A stretch of DNA of 64,000 nt from Crossiella equi (GTDB lineage Bacteria; Actinomycetota; Actinomycetes; Mycobacteriales; Pseudonocardiaceae): NCBI RefSeq assembly GCF_017876755.1, contig NZ_JAGIOO010000001.1, forward strand, positions 7,549,786 to 7,613,785, given 5' to 3'. Below the pieces are notes generated by a model. It was not told the origin of the DNA, made no database searches, and worked only from the letters and a program-made list of their open reading frames with translations. How positions within the stretch are numbered: position 1 is the stretch's first letter; every line of letters begins with the position of its first letter. This document shows positions 8,629 through 17,860 of this stretch, piece after piece. The position numbers were made by a program, and so were the translations under genes.

Positions 8629-9465
8629 ATGGAGAACGCATTTCGCTATTTCGCCTGCCTGGACCACGGCGGCAGCACGTACGACCGCCCGAAAGAGCTC
8701 TACCGGGAACACGACGGAGTCCAGGAAAAGCTCGGCCGGGACCTGGAATGGGCCCCGTCGGGCGAGCTGGCCTGGCTCCGGGACCTGCTGACCACGCACC
8801 CGTCCCACCTCTCGGCCATCCACGAGCTGCCACCCGCCCACGCGCGGGCCTGCGTCCGGGCTCGCCGGGCGGAACGCGTGACCGGGGAGAGACACCACGT
8901 GTGCGCGTGCGGCGAGTTCCAGGGCTGCGCCTGCCCGAGGACATTCCGCTACACGGCCCTGGTCGACGAGCTGAGCCCACTCGAGGACCCCTTCGTGGTG
9001 CTCCGGGAATGGGACCTGGCCCCGGGCTGCGCGGCCGAGGAGGCCTACACCAGCCGGCTGACCTGGCAACGGTCCCAGCACCGCCACCACCACGCGCGGG
9101 GCCTCACCCACTTCGAGTTCGTCGAGGTGGACGAGGCCTTCGCTGACCACTTCCAGACCTGGCAGGCCGACCGCGTGGCCACCCGGGGCACCGGCCGCCC
9201 CTATCGCTACCTGGCCCTGGTCGACGGCCCGTACAAGAACCCGGCCCTGCCCAAGAACACCACCAGGAACCCGGGCGCGGTCCTCCGCGAGAACAACTCG
9301 GAAACCACGGGCGAGCACTACGCCGAACGCCTGGCCTGGGAACTGGTCTGGCAGCCCTCCACCTATTCCGGCAATGGCGGGAAGGACCGCTACGACTACC
9401 GGGCGGTGCGGGTGGACGAGGACTACCTGCGCCGCTACCAGGAACGCCAGCGCCACCGCCGCTGA
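8629..9465 (+). CDS. Repeat-family hypothetical protein, three units
   Basis: ATG 8629 follows GGGGAGAAG. The 278-residue protein is built of three similar units of about 90 residues. Each begins with an aromatic-Arg-Tyr element (FRYFACLDHG, FRYTALVDEL, YRYLALVDGP) and a downstream LRE/YRE element, then a Trp-rich amphipathic part. The first unit is followed by a CACGEFQGCAC cysteine cluster. No signal peptide or membrane segment is present. The next gene (9487) encodes one more unit of the same kind. The family is not recognised. The repeats suggest a binding or structural role, possibly of a nucleic acid or peptide, but that is a guess. Confidence 0.6.
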   Translation: MENAFRYFACLDHGGSTYDRPKELYREHDGVQEKLGRDLEWAPSGELAWLRDLLTTHPSHLSAIHELPPAHARACVRARRAERVTGERHHVCACGEFQGCACPRTFRYTALVDELSPLEDPFVVLREWDLAPGCAAEEAYTSRLTWQRSQHRHHHARGLTHFEFVEVDEAFADHFQTWQADRVATRGTGRPYRYLALVDGPYKNPALPKNTTRNPGAVLRENNSETTGEHYAERLAWELVWQPSTYSGNGGKDRYDYRAVRVDEDYLRRYQERQRHRR

Positions 9466-9486
9466 ACACCGGGAGAGGTCGTGACA

Positions 9487-9804
9487 ATGGAATATCGCTA
9501 TTTCGCCCACATCGACAACGGCTGGGCCACCTACGACCGACCGGGTTCCCTGTTCCGGGAACGCGTCGACGAGCCGGGACCGGCGGGCCGGGGGGAGTTC
9601 CGCGACGGCGTCTGGCGGCAGTGCGTTCTCCTCCAGTTCGTCCGGAGAGGTCAACACCCCCACCACCTCCACGAGGTCACGGCCGCACACGCCGAGACCT
9701 GCCAGCGGAACCGGGTCCACCGCGACCGGGACCACACGTTCATCCCCGTGGACACCGCGTACGTGGACCGGGTCGTGGAGCGGAACCGGTGCCGACGTGG
9801 TTGA
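9487..9804 (+). CDS. Repeat-family hypothetical protein, single unit
   Basis: This 105-residue protein starts at ATG 9487, 8 bases after GGAGAGG; a GTG at 9481 is too close to that site. It opens YRYFAHIDNGWATYDRPGS, nearly the same as the first unit of the upstream protein (FRYFACLDHGGSTYDRPKE), so the two genes are tandem paralogues 21 bases apart and probably cotranscribed. No cysteine cluster is present. Function unknown. Confidence 0.6.
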   Translation: MEYRYFAHIDNGWATYDRPGSLFRERVDEPGPAGRGEFRDGVWRQCVLLQFVRRGQHPHHLHEVTAAHAETCQRNRVHRDRDHTFIPVDTAYVDRVVERNRCRRG

Positions 9805-10110
9805 GGAGCACGGCCGAAGGTACCGGCGGCGGATATCCCCGTAGGAGATCACCGGCGGAGGCGGTAGGTTCGGGGGTGGCGGTCCGGTCAGCGGACGGGC
9901 CGCGCGCACCCCCGGAACCCCCGTCAACCAGGCAGGATTCGCACAGTATGCGTGAGAGCGCTCCCAGTGGCCGGGCCCGGCAGGTGGCCTGGACGCTGGC
10001 GTGTTCCTGCCCCGTCGGACGGTGCGAGGCCCAGCTCGTGCCGGTCGGCGGTCGACCCCACCGCCCGGCGCCGCACTCGCCCTGACCCGCACGACCCCCC
10101 GGAGAACCAC
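9805..10110. promoter_or_regulatory. Promoter region of the GH3 gene
   Basis: About 300 bases without a gene. The notable element is a CebR-like operator at 9953-9966, which leaves about 145 bases of probable leader before the GH3 start. Confidence 0.5.
9953..9966. promoter_or_regulatory. CebR/LacI-type operator
   Basis: TGAGAGCGCTCCCA differs by one base from TGGGAGCGCTCCCA, the 14-bp palindrome bound by the cellobiose/cellotriose repressor CebR (LacI family) in Streptomyces. Its place before a beta-glucosidase-type GH3 gene fits cello-oligosaccharide control. No lacI-family gene is in the window. Confidence 0.65.
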
Positions 10111-12360
10111 ATGGATCACGACGTGCCCTTCCGCGACGCCTCCCGGCCGATCGCGGAGCGGGTGGCCGACCTGCTGGGACGGATGACCCTGCCCGAGAAG
10201 GTCGGGCAGATGTTGCAGCTGGACGCGCGCGAGGACCTCCCGGGCCTGGTGCTGGACAAGCACGCGGGCTCCATCCTGCACACCTCGCCCGCGCGGGTGC
10301 ACCAGGCGCACGAGCTCACCGCGCGCACGCGGCTGCGCATCCCGCTGCTGGTCGCCGAGGACTGCATCCACGGCCACTCCTTCCACGAGGGCGCCACGAT
10401 CTTCCCCACCCAGCTCGGCATGGCCGCCTCCTGGGACCGTGGCCTGGTCGAGCGGGTGGCCCGCGCCACCGCCGTGGAGGCCGCCGCCACCGGGGTGCAC
10501 TGGACGTTCTCCCCGGTGCTGTGCATCGCCCGGGACCTGCGCTGGGGCCGGGTGGACGAGACCTTCGGCGAGGACCCGGTGCTCATCGGCGAGCTGGCCA
10601 GCGCGATGGTGCGCGGCTACCAGGGCGACGGGCTCACCGACCCGACCGCGATCCTGGCCACCGCCAAGCACTTCGTCGGCTACTCCGAGACCCAGGGCGG
10701 GCGTGACGCCAGCGAGGCCGACCTGTCCCGCCGCAAGCTGCGCTCCTGGTTCCTGCCGCCGTTCGAGCGGGTGGCCCGCGAGGGCTGCCGCACGTTCATG
10801 CTCGGCTACCAGACCACCGACGGTGTGCCGATCACCGTCAACTCCTGGCTGCTGGACGAGGTCCTGCGCGGCGAGTGGGGCTACACCGGCACCCTGGTCA
10901 CCGACTGGGACAACGTCGGGCGCATGGTCTGGGAGCAGAAGGTGCAGCCCGACCACGCGCACGCCGCCGCGGCCGCGGTCAAGGCGGGCAACGACATGAT
11001 CATGACCACCCCGCAGTTCTTCGAGGGCGCGCTGCAGGCCGTCGAGCTGGGGTTGCTCACCGAGGCCGAGCTGGACCCGGCGGTCGGGCGCATCCTCACG
11101 CTCAAGTTCGAGCTGGGCCTGTTCGAGGACCCCCGGCACCCGGACGCCGAGCGCCAGCGCACCGTGATCAACCACCCCGACCACGCCGCGCTCAACCTGG
11201 ACGTGGCCCGCGCCGGGCTGGTGCTGCTGCGCAACGACGGCGTGCTGCCGGTCCCGGCGACCGCGCCGAAGCGGATCGCGGTCGTCGGCCCCCTCGCCGA
11301 CGACGCGCAGACCCAGCTCGGCGACTGGGCGGGCTGCTCCGGCCAGGCCGACTGGATCCCGGACGGCCAGCCGCGCGAGATGATCACCACCGTGCTGGAC
11401 GGCCTGCGCGAGACCGTGCCGGAGGGCTGGCAGGTCACGCACGCCCGCGGCGCGGACATCCTCACCCTGGAGCCGGACCCCGAGGGCGAGACCTTCCCGG
11501 ACGGCCAGCCCCGCCCGCAGGTGGTCAAGCCCTGCCCGGCCGACCCCGCGCTCATCGAGGAGGCCGTGGCCGCGGCCCGCGAGGCCGACTACGTGGTGGC
11601 CGTGGTCGGCGACCGCATCGAGCTGGTCGGCGAGGGCCGCTCCACCGCGACCCTGGACCTCATCGGCGGGCAGAACGCCCTGCTGGACGCCCTCGCCGCG
11701 ACCGGCACCCCGCTGGTCGTGGTGCTGCTGGCCTCCAAGCCCCTCGTCCTGCCCGAGTCGGTGCGGGGCGCGGCGCTGGTGTGGGCGGCCAACCCGGGCA
11801 TGCGCGGCGGTACCGCGGTGGCCGAGCTGCTGCTGGGCCGCATCGAGCCCCGCGGCCGCCTGCCGATCTCCTTCGCCCGGCACGCCGGGCAGCAGCCCAC
11901 CTACTACAACCAGGTGCGCGGCCAGCACGGCGCCCGCTACGCCGACCTCACCCAGGACCCGGCGTTCGCCTTCGGCGAGGGCCTGTCCTACACCACGGTC
12001 GACTACCGCGACCTGGTGCTGGAGAACCCGGTGCTCGGCCCGGAGGACCTGATCCGCGGCAGCATCACGCTGCACAACACCGGTGCCCGCCCGACGCGGG
12101 AGACCGTGCAGGTCTACGTCAGCGACACCGTCACCTCGGCCAGCTGGGCGGAGAAGGAGCTCAAGGCCTTCCGGCAGGTCGACCTCGAGCCCGGCCAAGC
12201 CGTGACCGTGGCCCTGGAGCTGCCGGTCGCCGACTGCACCATCGTGGACGCCGCCGGGCGCCGCGTGGTGGAACCGGGCGAGTTCGCCCTGCTGGTCGGC
12301 TCCTCCTCGCGGGACCGGGACCTGCGGCGGGCCACCTTCACCGTCAAACGCCCCGGCTGA
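10111..12360 (+). CDS. Glycoside hydrolase family 3 (beta-glucosidase / beta-xylosidase type)
   Basis: The 749-residue protein has no signal peptide and should be cytoplasmic. It shows the GH3 N-terminal TIM barrel (about 15-340) with AEDCIHGH, KHFVGYSE and the nucleophile Asp 265 in LVTDWDN. The alpha/beta C-terminal domain (about 360-600) and a fibronectin III-like domain (about 650-740, WAEKELKAFRQVDLEPGQ) complete the family layout. It would hydrolyse imported beta-linked oligosaccharides. The CebR-like box upstream favours a glucosidase acting on cello-oligosaccharides, though GH3 xylosidases look similar. Confidence 0.9.
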   Translation: MDHDVPFRDASRPIAERVADLLGRMTLPEKVGQMLQLDAREDLPGLVLDKHAGSILHTSPARVHQAHELTARTRLRIPLLVAEDCIHGHSFHEGATIFPTQLGMAASWDRGLVERVARATAVEAAATGVHWTFSPVLCIARDLRWGRVDETFGEDPVLIGELASAMVRGYQGDGLTDPTAILATAKHFVGYSETQGGRDASEADLSRRKLRSWFLPPFERVAREGCRTFMLGYQTTDGVPITVNSWLLDEVLRGEWGYTGTLVTDWDNVGRMVWEQKVQPDHAHAAAAAVKAGNDMIMTTPQFFEGALQAVELGLLTEAELDPAVGRILTLKFELGLFEDPRHPDAERQRTVINHPDHAALNLDVARAGLVLLRNDGVLPVPATAPKRIAVVGPLADDAQTQLGDWAGCSGQADWIPDGQPREMITTVLDGLRETVPEGWQVTHARGADILTLEPDPEGETFPDGQPRPQVVKPCPADPALIEEAVAAAREADYVVAVVGDRIELVGEGRSTATLDLIGGQNALLDALAATGTPLVVVLLASKPLVLPESVRGAALVWAANPGMRGGTAVAELLLGRIEPRGRLPISFARHAGQQPTYYNQVRGQHGARYADLTQDPAFAFGEGLSYTTVDYRDLVLENPVLGPEDLIRGSITLHNTGARPTRETVQVYVSDTVTSASWAEKELKAFRQVDLEPGQAVTVALELPVADCTIVDAAGRRVVEPGEFALLVGSSSRDRDLRRATFTVKRPG

Positions 12361-12369
12361 CGGGCGGCG

Positions 12370-12410
12370 CCCCGGCCGGAGGTGTCCACATCGGAGGCCG
12401 CTGGCCGGGG
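12370..12410 (+). terminator. Possible terminator after GH3
   Basis: Arms CCCCGGCC (12370-12377) and GGCCGGGG (12403-12410) form an 8-bp stem with a 25-base loop just after the GH3 stop. The long loop makes it weaker than the other hairpins. Confidence 0.4.
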
Positions 12411-12463
12411 TCACCCCGGCGGTACGCTGGGAACCTGACATCCGTGTGAGGGGCTGGGGTGGC

Positions 12464-12835
12464 ATGAGGATCGGCGAGCTGTCCGCGCGCACCGGGGTCA
12501 GCGTCCGCTCGTTGCGCTACTACGAGGAGCAGCGGCTGCTGGCCAGCCAGCGGGCCGCCAGCGGGCAGCGGCACTACACCGAGGCACACGTGGGCCGGGT
12601 GCGCTTCCTGCAGCGCATGTTCGGCGCCGGGCTGTCCAGCCGCACCATCGCGGCGCTGCTGCCGTGCGTCGACTCGCCCAGCGAGGAGTCCGTGGCGGAG
12701 GCCTTCGCGCGCATGGCCCGGGAACGCGACCGGCTCTCCACGCACATCGAGGAGCTGCTGCGCACCCGGGACGAGCTGGACGGGCTGATCGCGGCCAACC
12801 GCGCCTACCAGGGCGGCGGCGACCGGTGCCGGTGA
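12464..12835 (+). CDS. MerR family transcriptional regulator
   Basis: This 123-residue protein opens MRIGELSARTGVSVRSLRYY, the MerR winged helix-turn-helix with the conserved RYYE. A coiled-coil dimerisation helix follows (about 75-110). The C-terminal effector region is short and lacks metal-binding cysteines apart from one near the end, so it is probably a drug or oxidative-stress sensor rather than a metal sensor. GTG 12446 is an alternative start. The stop overlaps the start of the phosphotransferase gene by 4 bases (GTGA), so the two are translationally coupled. Confidence 0.85.
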   Translation: MRIGELSARTGVSVRSLRYYEEQRLLASQRAASGQRHYTEAHVGRVRFLQRMFGAGLSSRTIAALLPCVDSPSEESVAEAFARMARERDRLSTHIEELLRTRDELDGLIAANRAYQGGGDRCR

Positions 12836-13725
12836 AGCGCGAGCTGACCCCGGCCGAGCTGGACGGGGTGCTGCGCCGCGCCGGGCTCGACCGCGAGGTG
12901 GCCGAGGTGACCCGGCTGGCCGAGGGCACCTACAACACCGCCTACCGCGTCCGCACGGGCGGGCGCGGCTACGTGCTCAAGGCCGCGCCGGGCACCCCGG
13001 GCCTGACCTACGAGCACCGCCTGCTGGAGACCGAGGCGCGCTACTACCGGGCGGCGGCGGGCCTGCCCGTGCCCGGGGTGGTACACACCGAACCGGGCCT
13101 GCTGCTGATGACCGAGCTGCCCGGACGGCCGTGGTACCCGGCGACCCCGCCCGAGCACCTGCGCCCGGCCCTGCGCCGCCAGCTCGGTGAGGTCCTGGCC
13201 GCCCAGCACCGCGTCACCGGACCGGGCTTCGGCTACCCGCAGCTGGGCCTGGCGCCGACCTGGCCGGAGGCGTTCACCGGCATGCTGACCGCGCTGCTGG
13301 CCGACGCGCGGCGCTACGCCGTGGCCCTGCCGGTCCCCGCCGACCGCCTCCTGGGCGCGGTGGCCTCGTCCGCCTTCGCCGAGGTGCGGGTCCCGGCCCT
13401 GGTGCACTTCGACCTGTGGGACGGCAACATCCTCGTGCACGGCGAGCGCCTGGGCGGCCTGGTCGACGGGGAACGCGCCTTCTGGGGCGACCCGGTGGCC
13501 GAGTTCGTCTCCCTGGCCCTGTTCGGCGACATCGACGCCGACCCGGACTTCCTCGACGGCTACGGCCTGCCCGCGCTCACCCCGGCCCAGCGGTACCGGC
13601 TCGCCTGCTACCAGGCCTACCTGTACCTGGTCATGCTGGTCGAGACGGTGCCCCGAGGCGATGAGGACCCGAAGCGGCGCGAAGAGCTGGCCGGGCACCT
13701 GCGCCGGGCCGCCGACCGGTTCTGA
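12832..13725 (+). CDS. Aminoglycoside phosphotransferase (APH) family kinase-like protein
   Basis: GTG 12832 overlaps the merR stop as GTGA; GTG 12826 is also possible. The 297-residue protein has the APH/protein-kinase-like fold: an N-terminal lobe with RLAEGTYNTAYRV, a lysine strand (YVLKAA), and the catalytic loop LVHFDLWDGNILV (HxDxxxxN). The metal-binding Asp comes next in LVDGERAFWGDP. Such proteins phosphorylate antibiotics, sugars or small alcohols with ATP. The coupled MerR regulator suggests an inducible detoxifying role, but the substrate is unknown. Confidence 0.8.
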   Translation: MKRELTPAELDGVLRRAGLDREVAEVTRLAEGTYNTAYRVRTGGRGYVLKAAPGTPGLTYEHRLLETEARYYRAAAGLPVPGVVHTEPGLLLMTELPGRPWYPATPPEHLRPALRRQLGEVLAAQHRVTGPGFGYPQLGLAPTWPEAFTGMLTALLADARRYAVALPVPADRLLGAVASSAFAEVRVPALVHFDLWDGNILVHGERLGGLVDGERAFWGDPVAEFVSLALFGDIDADPDFLDGYGLPALTPAQRYRLACYQAYLYLVMLVETVPRGDEDPKRREELAGHLRRAADRF

Positions 13726-13734
13726 GGAGGGGCC

Positions 13735-13769
13735 GGAAGGGCCGCCTTCCCCAGATCGGCGGCCCTTCC
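13735..13769 (+). terminator. Strong hairpin terminator
   Basis: A perfect 12-bp stem, GGAAGGGCCGCC/GGCGGCCCTTCC, with an 11-base loop starts 9 bases after the phosphotransferase stop. Confidence 0.8.
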
Positions 13770-13894
13770 CCCGCGCGCCCCCCAGCGCCGCGCCCGCCCC
13801 CTCCACACAGACAGTTTTAGCCCGCGCGCAGTTGTGTGGCTTCGAGCGCGGCGATACACAATCAAAGCGGCACACAACCACGGGGGTGGGGGAC

Positions 13895-16800
13895 ATGCCG
13901 CGTCCGGAACGGCCGCTCGACCCGGCTGGCGGGCCGATCCAGGAGTTCGCCGCACAGCTGCGCACGCTGCGCAGGCGCGCGGGCAGCCCGAGCTACCGGG
14001 AGCTGGCCCGCCGCGCGCACTTCGCCATGGCCACGCTCGCGCACGCCGCGCGCGGGGACCGGCTGCCCAGCCTGGCCGTCACGCTCGCCTACGTCCGCGC
14101 CTGCGACGAGACCGAGGACACCGAGGACTGGGCGCGGCGCTGGCGCGCGGTCGCCGAGCACACCGGCACCGCCACCCCGGCCGAACCCGGCGGCGAACCG
14201 CCCTACCCGGGGCTGGCCGCCTTCCAGGCCGGGGACGCCGACCGGTTCTTCGGCCGCGAGGAGCTGGTGCAGCGGCTGCGGCTGCTGCTCGGCCAGCGCC
14301 GGTTCGTGGCCGTGGTCGGGGCCTCCGGCGCGGGCAAGTCCTCGGTGCTGCGCGCCGGGCTGCTGCCCCAGGCCGGGCCCGCCCTGGTCATCACCCCCGG
14401 CGCGCGGCCTTTGGAGGAGTGCGCGATCGCGCTCGGCGCCCGCCTGGGCACCCCGGCGGGCACGCTCGCCGCCGACCTGCGCGCCCAGCCCCGCAACCTC
14501 GGCCTGGCCCTGCGCCAGCTGCTGCACGAGGAGCACCCGGGCGCGGAGCTGCTGCTGGTCGTGGACCAGTTCGAGGAGCTGTTCACCCTCTGCTCGGACC
14601 CGGCCGAGCGCACCGCGTTCCTGGCCGCGCTGCGGGCCGCCAGCGACGACGAGCTGACCGGCCGCACCCGCGTGGTCATCGGGGTGCGCTCGGACTTCTA
14701 CACCCACTGCCTGCAACGCCCCGAGCTCGCCCCGGTCCTGCAGGACGCCCAGATCGTGGTCGGCCGGCTCAGCACCGACGAGCTGCGCGCGGCCATCGTG
14801 GAACCGGCCGTGCGGGCGCGCGCCACCGTGGAGACCGCCCTGGTCACCCGCCTGGTCGCGGACGCCTCCGGCCGCCCCGGCGTGCTGCCCCTGGTCTCGC
14901 ACGCCCTGCTGGAGACCTGGAAGCGCCGCCGCGGCAACACGCTCACCCTCACCGCCTACGACGAGGCGGGCGGCATCGAGCACGCGGTCGCGCGCACCGC
15001 CGAGCACGTGCACGAACAGCTCTCCGAACCCCAGCGCGAGCTGCTGCGCGGGGTGCTGCTGCGGCTGACCGCGCTCGGCGAGGGCACCGAGGACACCAAG
15101 CGCCGCATCGACCGCACCGAGCTGGACACCGCCGACCCGGACACCGCCCTGGTCCTGGACCGGCTCACCCAGGCCCGGCTGCTCACCCGGGACGGCGACA
15201 GCATCGAGATCACCCACGAGGCCCTGATCCGGTCCTGGCCCAGGCTGCGCGGCTGGCTGACCGAGGACCGCGACGGCCTGCGCGTGCACCGGGCGCTCAC
15301 CGACGCCGCCGCCGCGTGGGAGGCCGACGGCCGCGACCCCGACGCCCTGTACCGGGGCTCCCGCCTGGCCCTGGCCCGCGACTGGGTTCGGCGGCACCCG
15401 GCCGCGCTGTCCCCGCGCGAGCAGGAGTTCCTGGCCCGCGCCGTGGCCGAGGCCGACCGCGCCGAGCGCCTGGAACGCCGCCGCACCACCCGCCTGCGCC
15501 AGGCGGTGGCGCTGCTCGCGGTGCTGGTGCTGCTCAGCGGCACCGCCGCGGTGCTCGCGGTGCGCGCGCAGGAGGTGGCCGACCGGGAGCGCACCACCGC
15601 GATCGCCCAGCGCGTGGCCGACCGCGCGATCTCCCTGCGCACCGCCAACCCCGGCCTGGCCGCGCGGCTGAGCCTGGCCGCCTACCGCCTGGCGCCCACC
15701 CGGGAGGCGCGCGGCGGGCTGTACGGCAGCTTCGCCACCCACTACGCCAGCCCGCTGGCCGAACAGGGCAACACCGTCTACGACGTGGAATACCACCCCG
15801 ACGGCCGCGCGATGGTGATCGCCAACCAGGACAGCACGGTCGGCCTGTGGGACGTGGCCGACCCCGCGCACCCGCACCGCGTGCGCACCCTGTACGGCCA
15901 CGAGGGCGCGGTGCTCAGCGCGGTCTACTCCCCGGACGGCACCCTGGTGGCCAGCGGCGGCCAGGACGGCGTGGGCAGGCTCTGGTCGGTGCGCGACCCG
16001 GGGCGGGCCAAGGAGATCGGGCGGTTCCCGCAGACCGGCGAGCAGATCACCACCCTGGCCTTCAGCCGGGACGGCACGCACCTGGTGGCCGGGGCCATCG
16101 ACGGCGCGATGCGCGTCTGGGACGTGCACGACCCGGCCGCGCCGCGCCTGCTCTCCACGCTGCGGGAGTTCCGCACCCTGCACAGCCTGGCCTTCAGCCC
16201 GGACCGCCGCACGCTGGCCGCGGTCGGCACCGGCAGCGCGGCGGTGCGCTTCTACGACACCGCCGACCCGGGCCGCCCGCGCGAGCTCGCCCAGCCGCGC
16301 CTGGGCCGCGACGCCGCCTACGGCGGGGCGTTCAACCGCGACGGCACGCTGTTCGCCACCGGCCTGTCCGACCGCACCGTGCAGGTGGTGGATGTGCGCG
16401 AGCGCGACCAGCCGCGCACCCTGCCCGCCCTGCGCGGGCACGAGGACACCGTGTACGACCTGGCGTTCAGCCCCGTCGAGGACGTCCTGGCCACCGCGGC
16501 CCTGGACTGCGACGTGCGCACCTGGCTGCTGGCCGACCGCGAGCACCCCCGGCCGGGCGTCAAGCTGGACAAGCACACCGACATCGTGCGCGCCATCGCC
16601 TTCCGCCCGGACGGGCGCACACTGGCCTCCGGCGGGCTGGACCGCAGCGTGCGGCAGTGGGACTTCACCGACCCGGGCGCGCCGGTGGCGCTGGCCGAGC
16701 GCAGCGGGCACGTGGGCACGGTGCTGGCCACCGCGTTCCACCCGAGCGCACCGGTGCTGGTGACCACGGGCGGGGACTTCACCGTGCGGCTGTGGGACGT

Positions 16801-17719
16801 GCGCGAGCAGCGGTACCCGAGGCTGCTCAAGGTGCTCACCCGGCACACCGACATGGTCTACGACGCCCGCTTCAGCCCGGACGGCCGCACCCTGGCCACC
16901 GCCGGCTTCGACGGCGTGGTGCACCTGTGGGACACCACCGACCCCCTGGCCCCGGGCGAGCTCGGCTCCCTGCGCGGCGAGGGCGACGGCGTGCTGTCCC
17001 TGGCCTGGGGCGCCCAGGGCGCGATGCTGGTCACCGGCCGGGTGGACGGGCGGCTGCGCCTGTGGGACGTGCGCGACCGCCGCGACCCGCAGCCCGGCGC
17101 GCTGCTGGAGGGACACTCCGGGGTGGTGTTCGGGGTGGCCTACAACGAGGCCGCCAACCTGGTCGTCTCGGTCGGCGGGGACCGGATGGTGCGCGTGTGG
17201 CGGGCCACCGACCACACCGGGGCCGCCGAGCTCGCGGTCGCCGCCGGGCACACCGACCTGCCCTACTCGGTGGCGATCAGTCCACAGGGCACACTGCTGG
17301 CCTCCTCCGGCGCCGACCACACCGTGCGGGTGTGGGACATCCGCGACCCCACCCGGCCCACCGAGGTCTCCCGGCGCGACGACCACGGCAACATCACCTA
17401 CTCGGTGGCCTTCCGCGCCGACGGCCGCGCCCTGGTCAGCACCGGCGCGGACCGGACGCTGCGCCTGTGGGAGGTCGGCGAGGGCGGGGAGCTGACCGAG
17501 TCGGCGTCCCTGGCGCTGCACCGGGACCGGGTCTACACCGCCCAGTTCAGCCCGGACGGCACCGTGGTGGCCAGCAGCGGGCACGACGGGGTGGCGCTGC
17601 TGGCCGACGCCGACCCGGAACGGGCCGCGGCCAAGGTGTGTGAGCTGCCCGACCCGGAGCTGTCGGAGGCGGAGTGGCAGCAGTACTTCCCGGACGTGGC
17701 GCGCACACCGAGCTGCTGA
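13895..17719 (+). CDS. STAND NTPase with HTH and C-terminal WD40 propellers
   Basis: The 1274-residue protein begins at ATG 13895 after GGGGGTGGGGG. Residues about 10-75 form an XRE-like helix-turn-helix. A novel-STAND (nSTAND1-type) NTPase follows, with FFGRE, Walker A GASGAGKSS near residue 150 and Walker B LLLVVDQFEELF. A helical arm leads to one membrane segment (about 535-555, AVALLAVLVLLSGTAAVLAV), then about 14 WD40 blades (LWDV-type endings) fill residues 620-1265, enough for two propellers. Such proteins act as switch-like signal sensors; the ligand is unknown. It is monocistronic between two strong hairpins. Confidence 0.85.
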   Translation: MPRPERPLDPAGGPIQEFAAQLRTLRRRAGSPSYRELARRAHFAMATLAHAARGDRLPSLAVTLAYVRACDETEDTEDWARRWRAVAEHTGTATPAEPGGEPPYPGLAAFQAGDADRFFGREELVQRLRLLLGQRRFVAVVGASGAGKSSVLRAGLLPQAGPALVITPGARPLEECAIALGARLGTPAGTLAADLRAQPRNLGLALRQLLHEEHPGAELLLVVDQFEELFTLCSDPAERTAFLAALRAASDDELTGRTRVVIGVRSDFYTHCLQRPELAPVLQDAQIVVGRLSTDELRAAIVEPAVRARATVETALVTRLVADASGRPGVLPLVSHALLETWKRRRGNTLTLTAYDEAGGIEHAVARTAEHVHEQLSEPQRELLRGVLLRLTALGEGTEDTKRRIDRTELDTADPDTALVLDRLTQARLLTRDGDSIEITHEALIRSWPRLRGWLTEDRDGLRVHRALTDAAAAWEADGRDPDALYRGSRLALARDWVRRHPAALSPREQEFLARAVAEADRAERLERRRTTRLRQAVALLAVLVLLSGTAAVLAVRAQEVADRERTTAIAQRVADRAISLRTANPGLAARLSLAAYRLAPTREARGGLYGSFATHYASPLAEQGNTVYDVEYHPDGRAMVIANQDSTVGLWDVADPAHPHRVRTLYGHEGAVLSAVYSPDGTLVASGGQDGVGRLWSVRDPGRAKEIGRFPQTGEQITTLAFSRDGTHLVAGAIDGAMRVWDVHDPAAPRLLSTLREFRTLHSLAFSPDRRTLAAVGTGSAAVRFYDTADPGRPRELAQPRLGRDAAYGGAFNRDGTLFATGLSDRTVQVVDVRERDQPRTLPALRGHEDTVYDLAFSPVEDVLATAALDCDVRTWLLADREHPRPGVKLDKHTDIVRAIAFRPDGRTLASGGLDRSVRQWDFTDPGAPVALAERSGHVGTVLATAFHPSAPVLVTTGGDFTVRLWDVREQRYPRLLKVLTRHTDMVYDARFSPDGRTLATAGFDGVVHLWDTTDPLAPGELGSLRGEGDGVLSLAWGAQGAMLVTGRVDGRLRLWDVRDRRDPQPGALLEGHSGVVFGVAYNEAANLVVSVGGDRMVRVWRATDHTGAAELAVAAGHTDLPYSVAISPQGTLLASSGADHTVRVWDIRDPTRPTEVSRRDDHGNITYSVAFRADGRALVSTGADRTLRLWEVGEGGELTESASLALHRDRVYTAQFSPDGTVVASSGHDGVALLADADPERAAAKVCELPDPELSEAEWQQYFPDVARTPSC

Positions 17720-17727
17720 CGGCAGAA

Positions 17728-17755
17728 CGCCCCCGTCCCGGGAGGGGCGGGGGCG
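17728..17755 (+). terminator. Hairpin terminator after WD40-STAND gene
   Basis: Arms CGCCCCCGTCCC and GGGGCGGGGGCG pair over 11 of 12 positions with a 4-base loop, starting 9 bases after the stop. Confidence 0.75.
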
Positions 17756-17860
17756 CTCCGCGTGCCGACCGGCCGCGACGTGCCGTCCGTCGGATGGATC
17801 GGTGGTCAGGACGACCGGTCGGACGTGCCTCGCCCCAGCGGTGCCGGGGCCTGGCCGGGC

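Noticed and set aside
8498-8791. Possible small gene just before the repeat-family gene
   Set aside because: The frame overlaps the start of the well-supported gene at 8629 and its codons lose third-position bias.
8560-12492. Very long open frames antisense to GH3 and other genes
   Set aside because: They are side effects of high GC with few stop codons; codon bias and recognisable protein domains are on the opposite strand.
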